Assembly (NCBI GenBank): GCA_029937975.1
Contig: JAPYOW010000019.1
Location: forward strand, 1-33,124
Origin: Methylococcaceae bacterium
GTDB taxonomy: Bacteria; Pseudomonadota; Gammaproteobacteria; Methylococcales; Methylomonadaceae
Direction: 5' to 3'
DNA length: 33,124 bases
Position 1 is the first letter of the stretch; every line of letters starts with the position of its first letter. Made by a program: the position numbers and the translations under genes. Of this stretch, positions 18,009 to 24,260 are shown one piece after another. The notes beneath the pieces were generated by a model. It was not told where the DNA came from. It worked only from the letters and a program-made list of their open reading frames with translations, and ran no database searches.

Positions 18009-18920
18009 ATGATTAAACAAAGAACGCTGAAAAATACCATTAGAGCAACGGGTATTGGATTACATAGTGGTGACAAAGTTTATCTAACGCTGCGCCCAGC
18101 AGAAATAAATACAGGTATTCGCTTTCGCCGCGTCGATCTTGAGGAACCTGTCACTATAGATGCCACTCCTGAGAATGTGGGGGAAACCATGTTGTCCACT
18201 ACATTGGTAAAAGACGGTGTAAAAGTTTCGACCATTGAGCATTTGTTATCAGCACTTGCAGGTTTAGGGATAGATAATGCACTGGTGGATGTGACTGCTG
18301 CAGAACTGCCTATAATGGATGGCAGTGCCGGGCCTTTTGTCTTTTTATTGCAATCTGCAGGGGTGGTTGAACAAGAAAGTCAAAAAAGATATATTAAGAT
18401 AAAAAAAGAAATTAGAGTTGAAGATGGGGACAAATGGGCTGCTTTTGTACCTTTTAATGGTTTTAAAGTGACCTTTACCATCGACTTTGATCATCCGGCT
18501 TTCACGGATAATTTAAAAACATCCTCTATGGATTTCTCCTCAACTACTTTTGTGAAAGAGGTGAGTCGGGCAAGAACTTTTGGGTTTATGAAAGATATTG
18601 AGTTTTTAAGGGCAAATAATCTGGCTCTGGGTGGAAGTCTGGATAATGCCATTGTCGTTGATGATGATAAAATTTTGAATGAAGATGGTCTGCGCTATGC
18701 CGATGAGTTTGTAAAACATAAAATTCTGGATGCGATTGGGGATCTTTATTTATTGGGGCATAGCTTAATAGGTGAGTTTCAAGGGTTTAAATCGGGTCAT
18801 GCTCTCAATAATAAATTGTTGCATGCCTTATTAGAGCGCCCAGATGCCTGGGAAGAAGTGAGTTTCGACAATGAAGAGGATGCCCCCATTGCTTACATGC
18901 CATCCGCTCAAGAGGGATGA
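18009..18920 (+). CDS. lpxC: UDP-3-O-acyl-GlcNAc deacetylase LpxC
   Basis: LpxC is the zinc enzyme for the committed step of lipid A synthesis, so the organism makes lipopolysaccharide. The 303-aa product (E. coli 305) has [19 protein letters not shown] at the N terminus, the zinc ligand histidine in [18 protein letters not shown] near 75-92, [12 protein letters not shown] near 103-114, and [19 protein letters not shown] near 237-255 supplying the second zinc histidine and the aspartate. [12 protein letters not shown] near 264-275 supplies the catalytic histidine. The C terminus lacks the LAVLA-like degron of E. coli LpxC. There is no clear Shine-Dalgarno before ATG 18009. Confidence 0.97.
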   Translation: MIKQRTLKNTIRATGIGLHSGDKVYLTLRPAEINTGIRFRRVDLEEPVTIDATPENVGETMLSTTLVKDGVKVSTIEHLLSALAGLGIDNALVDVTAAELPIMDGSAGPFVFLLQSAGVVEQESQKRYIKIKKEIRVEDGDKWAAFVPFNGFKVTFTIDFDHPAFTDNLKTSSMDFSSTTFVKEVSRARTFGFMKDIEFLRANNLALGGSLDNAIVVDDDKILNEDGLRYADEFVKHKILDAIGDLYLLGHSLIGEFQGFKSGHALNNKLLHALLERPDAWEEVSFDNEEDAPIAYMPSAQEG

Positions 18921-19103
18921 ATAAGAGTGAGTCGCGATAATAAATTTAATTCGAGGCACTCATGTCAAAAAATGCGCATTATGACAGAGTTGTCTTACCC
19001 ACCAGAGTCCGTTAGTTTAATTTAATTCAGCAATAATGCTCTTAGGGTTTTAATAGTCCACGGGATAGATTTGCCTTGAGTCGCTAATGCCCGCACTGAG
19101 CAT

Positions 19104-19568
19104 TCAGTGTTGATCCTGATTTTCCGTTTGCGATAATCGCTCTAATGTTCCCGCTAAATTTTGTAATGCTGTTTTTAATGTCACATCCTGTTGGTGGTTG
19201 GCTTGTTCCAATAGAAGCGTGATATTTTCTTTCGAAGGAATAGGGACGGGCTGTTCTTTTTGTTCGATGATGGGTGGAATAATCTTAATTTGAAGAATTT
19301 CAAAACGTCCCTGATTTGAGGTCGATATTTTCTGGATCATTGACTGGTGATAGAACCGAAGTTGCGAGGACCAGTTAGCAGAATCCGTATATAGTAAAAC
19401 CTTTTTCTGTGAGACAACACAATACTGTGCGTGATGGGCAAGATGCTCGGGTAAAGCTGATTTTATCAGGTTTAAAAGGCCATTCTGGATGTCTTGCTGG
19501 CGTTTGTAATAACTGAGTATTTTTCCTTCATAAGCTAGAGCAGATTTGAAAAAATTTTTTTGTGACAT
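19104..19568 (-). CDS. dciA: DciA family (DUF721) replicative helicase loader protein
   Basis: DciA is the ancestral bacterial partner that loads or operates DnaB, replaced by phage-derived DnaC in E. coli. The 154-aa product has a DUF721-like first half: a helix near 15-40, LLNLIKSALPEHLAHHAQYCVVSQKKVLLYTDSANWSSQLRFY near 31-73, then IQKIS and FEILQIKIIPP. The WxxxLRF element is typical. The C-terminal half is probably disordered with a Gln-rich helix. A convergent DUF721 gene beside lpxC is a common gammaproteobacterial arrangement. Start is ATG at 19568. Function is by family; sequence conservation is weak. Confidence 0.75.
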   Translation of the reverse strand: MSQKNFFKSALAYEGKILSYYKRQQDIQNGLLNLIKSALPEHLAHHAQYCVVSQKKVLLYTDSANWSSQLRFYHQSMIQKISTSNQGRFEILQIKIIPPIIEQKEQPVPIPSKENITLLLEQANHQQDVTLKTALQNLAGTLERLSQTENQDQH

Positions 19569-19619
19569 AAGTCTGTGGGGGATGGAGTGGGCTATTGATT
19601 AACGGTTACCTGCATTCTT

Positions 19620-19661
19620 GGCCAACAATAGAAAACCTGTGCAAGGTTGCTATTATTGGCC
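19620..19661. repeat. 42-nt long inverted repeat (hairpin)
   Basis: GGCCAA-C-AATAG pairs with CTATT-A-TTGGCC, and inside it AACCT pairs with AGGTT around loop GTGCA, so nearly the whole 42 nt folds into one hairpin. It lies in the 194-nt gap between the tusB-like gene and dciA, upstream of dciA on the minus strand. There is no T-run on either side, so it is not a standard intrinsic terminator; it could be a processing site, attenuator or REP-like element. Confidence 0.6.
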
Positions 19662-19762
19662 GCTTTCTGACTACCTCAGCTTCCAGCGATATTTGAACTT
19701 CCATGAGCTTCAGGCCTGTTGTCAGGTCTTGAATGCGACCCAAAAAACCGCATCATCTTTTC

Positions 19763-20056
19763 TTAATTACACGACCTGATCGCAAAATCCTGGGATAGTG
19801 CATTTTCGTATTGTAAATCATCAATGATGGCAACGCCCCGTAATAATTCTTGCGTGGGTATGTTTTTGATTAATAAATCAGCTCTGCGGACACAAAGATT
19901 GATATGGTTGAAGGCTTTTTTCATCAGTGATTCTTGGTCGATATTCTCATATATCACTGCAAAAATAGCGTTATCTGTAAAAATAACAGTATCACCCGAA
20001 TGTGTGTTTTTTAAAAAAGAGGGAGGTATGGGAAAGCTACTGATAATATGAAGCAT
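19763..20056 (-). CDS. TusB/DsrH-like sulfur relay protein (solitary)
   Basis: The 97-aa product begins MLHIISSFP, then GDTVIFTDNAIFAVI near 21-35, NLCVRRADLLIKNI near 52-65 and GVAIIDDLQYENAL near 74-87. This is the pattern of DsrH/TusB proteins (LHxxNxSP, GDxLLLxxDGVYA, VYxLxxDLxARG, xIVDYDxF). TusB works with TusC and TusD to relay sulfur for tRNA 2-thiouridine in E. coli; DsrEFH serves sulfur oxidisers. No tusC or tusD partner is adjacent and the usual C-terminal tryptophan is replaced by RSCN, so the role here is uncertain. The start, ATG 20056, has AGAGGA upstream on the minus strand. The opposite-strand ORF 19824-20051 is its shadow. Confidence 0.62.
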   Translation of the reverse strand: MLHIISSFPIPPSFLKNTHSGDTVIFTDNAIFAVIYENIDQESLMKKAFNHINLCVRRADLLIKNIPTQELLRGVAIIDDLQYENALSQDFAIRSCN

Positions 20057-20359
20057 GGTGATTCCTCTTGTATCGTGAGATAAAATACATTAGGTATTTT
20101 TCATAAACAACTAATAGTTATGCAGTATTTAGTATAATGCAAGATGCTGAAATAAACCAGTCTTGCGGGTAGAATTTAACAGGATTTGAAGACTTTAAAG
20201 TATGACAAAATGTTAAAAACGGGGTTTGTTGTACAGAAAACAAGGCGTAAACATTCTTAAAATCAATGAGTGATTGTTACAGGCAGGGTTCAGCATGGTT
20301 TCTCCTGGAATTGAGTGAGCAAGAGTGATTAAAATTTTAAATTTTTTAAAGGTAATTTT
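20057..20359. other. Divergent intergenic region, tusB-like / yqhA
   Basis: This 303-nt AT-rich region separates two divergent genes and should hold both promoters. A perfect TATAAT (20133-20138, + strand) is present without a good -35; the overlapping minus-strand TATACT (20131-20136) could serve the tusB-like gene. A 7-bp AT stem (AAAATAC 20082-20088 with GTATTTT 20094-20100) lies in the minus-strand leader. If TATAAT is used, the yqhA leader would be about 215 nt; no known riboswitch fold was recognised. Confidence 0.4.
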
Positions 20360-20866
20360 ATGCAAAGCAGATTAGCTGAACACACACTGGAAAGACTTAT
20401 GTATGCAAGCAGGTGGGTTTTAGCACCGGTATATTTAGCAATGAGTCTGGGTTTGTTTGCCTTGTCAATCAAGTTTTTTCAGGAGCTTTATCATTTTTTA
20501 CCGCATATTCTTGAGATTGATGAATCACAATTGGTGTTAAAACTACTGACCTTGATTGACCTGACATTAGTCGGTAGTTTAACGATTATTGTGATGTTTA
20601 GTGGTTATGAAAATTTTGTATCGCAACTGGATATTGGAGGCGATACTGAAAAATTGAGTTGGCTGGGAAGTCATGACTATGGCTCCTTGAAAATGAAGGT
20701 GGCATCATCTATCGTTGCTATTTCATCGATTCATTTATTAAAGGTGTTCATGAATATACAAGAAACGGACAATGATAAGTTGATGTGGTACGTATTGATT
20801 CATTTAACTCTGGCGGTTTCCGCGGTATTTATGGGTTATCTGGATAGAATTTCAAGGCATTCGTAG
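20360..20866 (+). CDS. yqhA: YqhA family (UPF0114) membrane protein
   Basis: This 168-aa protein closely resembles E. coli YqhA (164 aa), sharing [12 protein letters not shown] near 14-25, [15 protein letters not shown] near 74-88, [19 protein letters not shown] near 112-130 and the C-terminal [10 protein letters not shown]. Three to four hydrophobic helices are visible (about 17-37, 60-79, 112-130, 140-160), indicating an inner-membrane protein. Its biochemical function is not established. AAGG about eight nt upstream supports ATG 20360. It heads a tight three-gene run with the glutaredoxin-like gene and fumC, suggesting co-expression. Confidence 0.9.
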   Translation: MQSRLAEHTLERLMYASRWVLAPVYLAMSLGLFALSIKFFQELYHFLPHILEIDESQLVLKLLTLIDLTLVGSLTIIVMFSGYENFVSQLDIGGDTEKLSWLGSHDYGSLKMKVASSIVAISSIHLLKVFMNIQETDNDKLMWYVLIHLTLAVSAVFMGYLDRISRHS

Positions 20867-20874
20867 GAAGGAGA

Positions 20875-21123
20875 ATGATGAAGTTAATGTTGTTTGGTAC
20901 CTTAGCCTGTCACTTATGCGAAGAGGCTGAAAATATCATCGCGGCTTGTCAACAAGGTGTATTTGAAATTGAATTGATTGACATAGCAGTGCATGAACAA
21001 TGGCAGGAAAAATATGCAGTAAAAATTCCTGTTTTGTATCACCCCGAAACTGAAACAGAACTCGGCTGGCCTTTTGGGCAGGAACAGGTTCAAGCATTTA
21101 TTAATGAGTTGTCACATGACTGA
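20875..21123 (+). CDS. Glutaredoxin-like DUF836 protein
   Basis: The 82-aa product has a thioredoxin fold pattern: strand KLMLFGTLACHLCEEAE with redox CHLC at residues 12-15, then helix, FEIELIDIAVHEQWQEKYAVKIPVLYH with the cis-proline VPVL-like segment (KIPVL) near 51-55, and a C-terminal helix. This matches the glutaredoxin-like family PF05768 (DUF836). The substrate is unknown. AGGAAGGAG ends just before the ATGATG, so either ATG 20875 or ATG 20878 may start translation. It lies eight nt after yqhA and overlaps the preferred fumC start by eight nt. Confidence 0.85.
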   Translation: MMKLMLFGTLACHLCEEAENIIAACQQGVFEIELIDIAVHEQWQEKYAVKIPVLYHPETETELGWPFGQEQVQAFINELSHD

Positions 21124-22501
21124 AAAATACCGATTAGAGCAAGATAGTATGGGTGAGTTACAGGTGCCTATGGATGCTTTGTATGGCGCGCAAACACAAA
21201 GGGCGATTAATAACTTTCCCATTAGTGGGCTGGTTTTGCCGTCGGCCTTTATTACCACGGTGGCTTTGATTAAAAAGAATGCGGCCAAAGTCAATATGGC
21301 ATTAGGGCATTTGGATGCGCAAAAAGGCAATGCCATTATTGAGGCTGCTCAACAAATCATGGATGGAGCATATCAAGATCAATTCCCCGTCGATGTTTTC
21401 CAAACGGGTTCAGGTACCAGTACCAATATGAATGTCAATGAAGTGCTGGCTCGCTTGGCCAGTAATATTGCAGGGACAACTGTAGGTGCTAATGACCATG
21501 TCAATATGGGACAAAGCAGCAATGATGTCATACCCACAGCGATTCATGTCAGTGCGGCGATACAATGTCAAAACATCTTGTTGCCCGGCTTACATCATTT
21601 GGCGGAAGTGATTGAGCAGAAAGCTGCATCTTTAAAACATGTTACCAAGACCGGTCGCACCCATTTAATGGATGCTATGCCGTTAACCATGGCTCAAGAA
21701 CTTGGCGCATGGGCGCTACAAATACGAAATGCTATTGAACGTATCAATGTGACTCTACCCAGGGTCTATAAATTGGCTCAAGGGGGAACAGCAGTGGGTA
21801 CCGGGATTAATGCAGACCCACAATTCGCCGAGAAATTTGCTGCGGCCTTAAGTGAAGAAACGGGCTTAGCCTTCAAGCCGAATGATTCTTTTTTTGAAAG
21901 CCTGAGTGCTCAGGATGCGATTGTGGAATTATCAGGACAAATCAAGGTCATTGCCGTGAGTTTAATGAAAATTTCCAATGATTTACGCTGGATGAACAGT
22001 GGACCACTAGCGGGTCTGGGTGAGATTGAATTAATAGCTTTACAACCCGGGAGCAGTATTATGCCGGGTAAGGTGAATCCTGTTGTGCCAGAAGCCACTG
22101 CCATGGTTGCTGCCCAGGTGATTGGTAATGATGCCACAATTACCGTGGCAGGTCAGGCAGGTACTTTTCAATTGAATGTCATGCTCCCTGTTATTGCCTA
22201 TAACATACTGCAAAGTATTGAGTTGATTGGCAATGCCGCAAAGGTATTAGCAGATAAAGCAATTGCTCCCTTTACAGTCAGGGAAGATAATTTACAGGAA
22301 GCTTTATCAAAAAACCCGATTTTAGTGACTGCCTTGAATCCTATTATTGGCTATGAAAAAGCGGCTCAGATTGCTAAAGCGGCTTATAAGCAAGGTCAGC
22401 CTATTATTGATGTGGCAGAGGAAATGACCGATTTAAGTCGTGAGGAATTAAAGAAATTATTAGACCCGCAAGCCTTAACAAAAGGCGGGATTAATCAGTA
22501 G
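21116..22501 (+). CDS. fumC: Class II fumarate hydratase FumC
   Basis: FumC interconverts fumarate and L-malate in the citric acid cycle; class II enzymes are iron-free tetramers stable to oxidants. From ATG 21116 the product is 461 aa (E. coli 467). Motifs are GSGTSTNMNVNEVLA near 97-111, GQSSNDVIPTAIHV near 131-144, TGRTHLMDAMPLT near 178-190, GTAVGTGIN near 225-233 and the superfamily signature GSSIMPGKVNP near 316-326. These favour fumarase over aspartase or argininosuccinate lyase. The track start TTG 21074 would extend deep into the upstream gene and adds non-homologous residues, so I reject it. Confidence 0.95.
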   Translation: MTEKYRLEQDSMGELQVPMDALYGAQTQRAINNFPISGLVLPSAFITTVALIKKNAAKVNMALGHLDAQKGNAIIEAAQQIMDGAYQDQFPVDVFQTGSGTSTNMNVNEVLARLASNIAGTTVGANDHVNMGQSSNDVIPTAIHVSAAIQCQNILLPGLHHLAEVIEQKAASLKHVTKTGRTHLMDAMPLTMAQELGAWALQIRNAIERINVTLPRVYKLAQGGTAVGTGINADPQFAEKFAAALSEETGLAFKPNDSFFESLSAQDAIVELSGQIKVIAVSLMKISNDLRWMNSGPLAGLGEIELIALQPGSSIMPGKVNPVVPEATAMVAAQVIGNDATITVAGQAGTFQLNVMLPVIAYNILQSIELIGNAAKVLADKAIAPFTVREDNLQEALSKNPILVTALNPIIGYEKAAQIAKAAYKQGQPIIDVAEEMTDLSREELKKLLDPQALTKGGINQ

Positions 22502-22510
22502 GCCTGTTTT

Positions 22511-22547
22511 AAACAAAAATGCGCCACACTGAATTGTGTAGCGCATT
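22511..22547 (-). terminator. Intrinsic terminator of the glyQ-to-lipoprotein block
   Basis: Read on the minus strand, AATGCGC and GCGCATT form a seven-bp stem with an inner ACAC/GTGT helix, followed by TTTTTGTTT. It lies 13 nt after the lipoprotein stop. The plus-strand side has no T-run, so it should act mainly on minus-strand transcripts. Confidence 0.75.
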
Positions 22548-22559
22548 CACAGCAACTAA

Positions 22560-22985
22560 TTACGTTGGAGCAAAGATACCACCACCATTTTCATTTTCTG
22601 GCTCTGATTCCATAATAATGGAGTTGATACAGTCCATGGTACTTTTTGTATAATTATTATGCGCTGCCAATAACTCCTGAGGAGAGCCAAATATTGAACG
22701 TAATTCGTCAAAGGTGGCTTTTTTGTCTTTAGTGGTTTTCATCGACAGCATTTTTGTATAGTTCTTATAAGCTTCTAGTCGGTCTGGAACAATAGGAATA
22801 GCCCCCGGCATTGCTTTACCGGTTAAATCCATGATGCAATCCGTCATATGTTCGGGATCAATATTGTAGTCTATTAAATCTTTTTCTGTTTTCATGTCGG
22901 CTAAAACAGCTTCTCTGTATTCGGATTTTTCAGCACAGGCTGTTAATAATACGGTACAAGTGAAAATTAGTAGTAATTTGTTCAT
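22560..22985 (-). CDS. Uncharacterised lipoprotein
   Basis: The 141-aa product has a signal peptide MNKLLLIFTCTVLLTAC with a clear lipobox (LTAC, Cys17 modified). Ala at +2 rather than Asp predicts outer-membrane sorting. The mature part contains two further cysteines in DCIMDLTGKAMPG (near 49) and STMDCINSI (near 119) that could form a disulfide, a helical Lys-rich middle, and a Gly-rich tail GGGIFAPT. I do not recognise the family. The gene lies 14 nt after plsC and ends at an intrinsic terminator, so it is probably last in the glyQ-glyS-gmhB-plsC unit; this suggests an envelope role but proves none. Confidence 0.8.
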   Translation of the reverse strand: MNKLLLIFTCTVLLTACAEKSEYREAVLADMKTEKDLIDYNIDPEHMTDCIMDLTGKAMPGAIPIVPDRLEAYKNYTKMLSMKTTKDKKATFDELRSIFGSPQELLAAHNNYTKSTMDCINSIIMESEPENENGGGIFAPT

Positions 22986-22999
22986 GATAGTAGTGGGTG

Positions 23000-23752
23000 T
23001 TAAGAAAATGATATTTCATGCATGGCTTCAGAAATCCATGTTGAAGCTTCCATGTTGATTTGTTTTGCTTTTTTACCCTTGGTTTCAATCGCAGGACCTA
23101 TTTTAACCTTGATAACGCCAGGGTATTTAAAAAAGCTATAGCGAGGCCAGTATTCTCCCGCATTATGGGCTAAAGGAATCACTGGGTATTCAGATTTTTG
23201 AGCCAGTAAGGCTCCACCTATATTGAAGTCTTTATCTTCTCCTGGGGCAGCTCGAGTGCCTTCGGGGAAAATAACCACAACAAACCCATCCTTTAGTCGT
23301 GCCGTACCTTGTTCAACAATGGTACGTAAGGCGGCACGTTTTTTGTCTCTGTCGATGGCAATTGGTTTTAATGTGGCTAATACCCAGCCACCAATTGGCA
23401 TCCACGTTAGAGATCGTTTTAATACAGCCGTTTGTTTGGGTAAAAACAGACGCGTTGCCAGTGTCTCCCAGGCTGATTGATGTTTACTCAGAACAATATA
23501 AGCTTTGTCTTTCGGTAAGTTTTCCAGACCTTCAACTTCGTAACGGAGTCCACAGAAGACTTTAGCTATCCATAAAACAGAAATAGCCCAGGCTTTGGAT
23601 AGATTATATCGCACCGAAAAAGGCAAGAAAATCGTGAGAAGAATCACGGGGCCAAAGGTAGGTACCGAAACCAGAATATACAAAAAGAAAATGGTCGAAC
23701 CAAAATAGGCTCTAAAGTTATTTCTATCTGATGATGAATTTTGCTGCGTCAT
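23000..23752 (-). CDS. plsC: 1-acyl-sn-glycerol-3-phosphate acyltransferase (PlsC-like)
   Basis: PlsC-type enzymes acylate lysophosphatidic acid to phosphatidic acid at the inner membrane. From ATG 23752 the protein is 250 aa with a hydrophobic N-terminal region (about 16-64), the acyltransferase motif I KHQSAWE (H91, E96), a GGWVLATLKPIAIDRD segment near 121-136 and motif III FPEGTRAAPGE near 162-172. Motif I reads HX4E instead of the usual HX4D; this form is known in some gammaproteobacterial PlsC-like proteins. The track start TTG 23764 is less likely. The 5' end overlaps gmhB by 29 nt. Position behind gmhB and glyS is a recurring arrangement. It could be an alternative lysophospholipid acyltransferase. 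Confidence 0.85.
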   Translation of the reverse strand: MTQQNSSSDRNNFRAYFGSTIFFLYILVSVPTFGPVILLTIFLPFSVRYNLSKAWAISVLWIAKVFCGLRYEVEGLENLPKDKAYIVLSKHQSAWETLATRLFLPKQTAVLKRSLTWMPIGGWVLATLKPIAIDRDKKRAALRTIVEQGTARLKDGFVVVIFPEGTRAAPGEDKDFNIGGALLAQKSEYPVIPLAHNAGEYWPRYSFFKYPGVIKVKIGPAIETKGKKAKQINMEASTWISEAMHEISFS

Positions 23753-24260
23753 AGAGGTTATCAAAAATAGGGTGTGTGATGTCGGGGTTATTCTTTAAAG
23801 TCTTTTGACCTTTGCCGGTTTTAACTAATATGGGCTTGGCACCGGCGGCTTCTGCCGCATGTATATCGGCTAACTTATCGCCGATAAAATAAATATCCTT
23901 CAGCATGATGTTTTTTTCTCTGGCAAAATCGTTTAACAGGCCGGGTTTCGGCTTACGACATTGGCAGTTATCTTCAGGAACATGAGGGCAGTAATAAATT
24001 TGCTCAATCTCACCGCCTTTCAGTCGAGTGAGTCGCTGCATTTTATGATGCATTTCAGCCAATGTTGCCTCATTGTATAAGCCTCTGCCTATGCCTGATT
24101 GGTTGGTAATAACAATCACTTTATAACTGTTTTTATTTAATAGGGCAATAGCTTCAAGGCTGCCAGGAAGAGGTATCCATTCCTCTTCTGATTTTATAAA
24201 GTGATCGGAATCGTAATTTATAACGCCATCACGATCCACTAAAACATACGTTGCTGACAT
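23724..24260 (-). CDS. gmhB: D-glycero-beta-D-manno-heptose-1,7-bisphosphate 7-phosphatase GmhB
   Basis: GmhB removes the 7-phosphate in ADP-heptose synthesis for the lipopolysaccharide inner core. The 178-aa HAD phosphatase has the nucleophile/acid motif VDRDGVINYDSD (D9, D11), ITNQSGIGRG near 51-60, a zinc site C91-P-H93 with C99-Q-C101, RKPKPGLL near 102-109, and IGDKLADI (D128, D132). The zinc loop and short cap fit GmhB rather than a histidinol phosphatase, although family members overlap. Its ATG overlaps the glyS stop by one base (TAATG). No other heptose genes are in the window. Confidence 0.9.
   Translation of the reverse strand: MSATYVLVDRDGVINYDSDHFIKSEEEWIPLPGSLEAIALLNKNSYKVIVITNQSGIGRGLYNEATLAEMHHKMQRLTRLKGGEIEQIYYCPHVPEDNCQCRKPKPGLLNDFAREKNIMLKDIYFIGDKLADIHAAEAAGAKPILVKTGKGQKTLKNNPDITHPIFDNLYDAAKFIIR

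Noticed and set aside
18962-19015. 17-codon frame (MSKNAHYDRVVLPTRVR) after lpxC with GAGG upstream
   Set aside because: Too short and unconserved to claim; a ribosome-binding-like GAGG is frequent by chance.
19094-19109. CACTGA-GCAT-TCAGTG hairpin at the dciA stop as a terminator
   Set aside because: A six-bp stem with no T-run on either strand; it does not meet intrinsic terminator criteria.
19676-19756. 26-codon minus-strand frame downstream of the tusB-like gene
   Set aside because: Composition (RPDNRPEAHGSSNIAGS) is not protein-family-like and the start lacks a proper ribosome binding site spacing.
19824-20051. 75-aa plus-strand ORF opposite the tusB-like gene
   Set aside because: The minus-strand frame carries the DsrH/TusB pattern; the plus-strand translation carries none.
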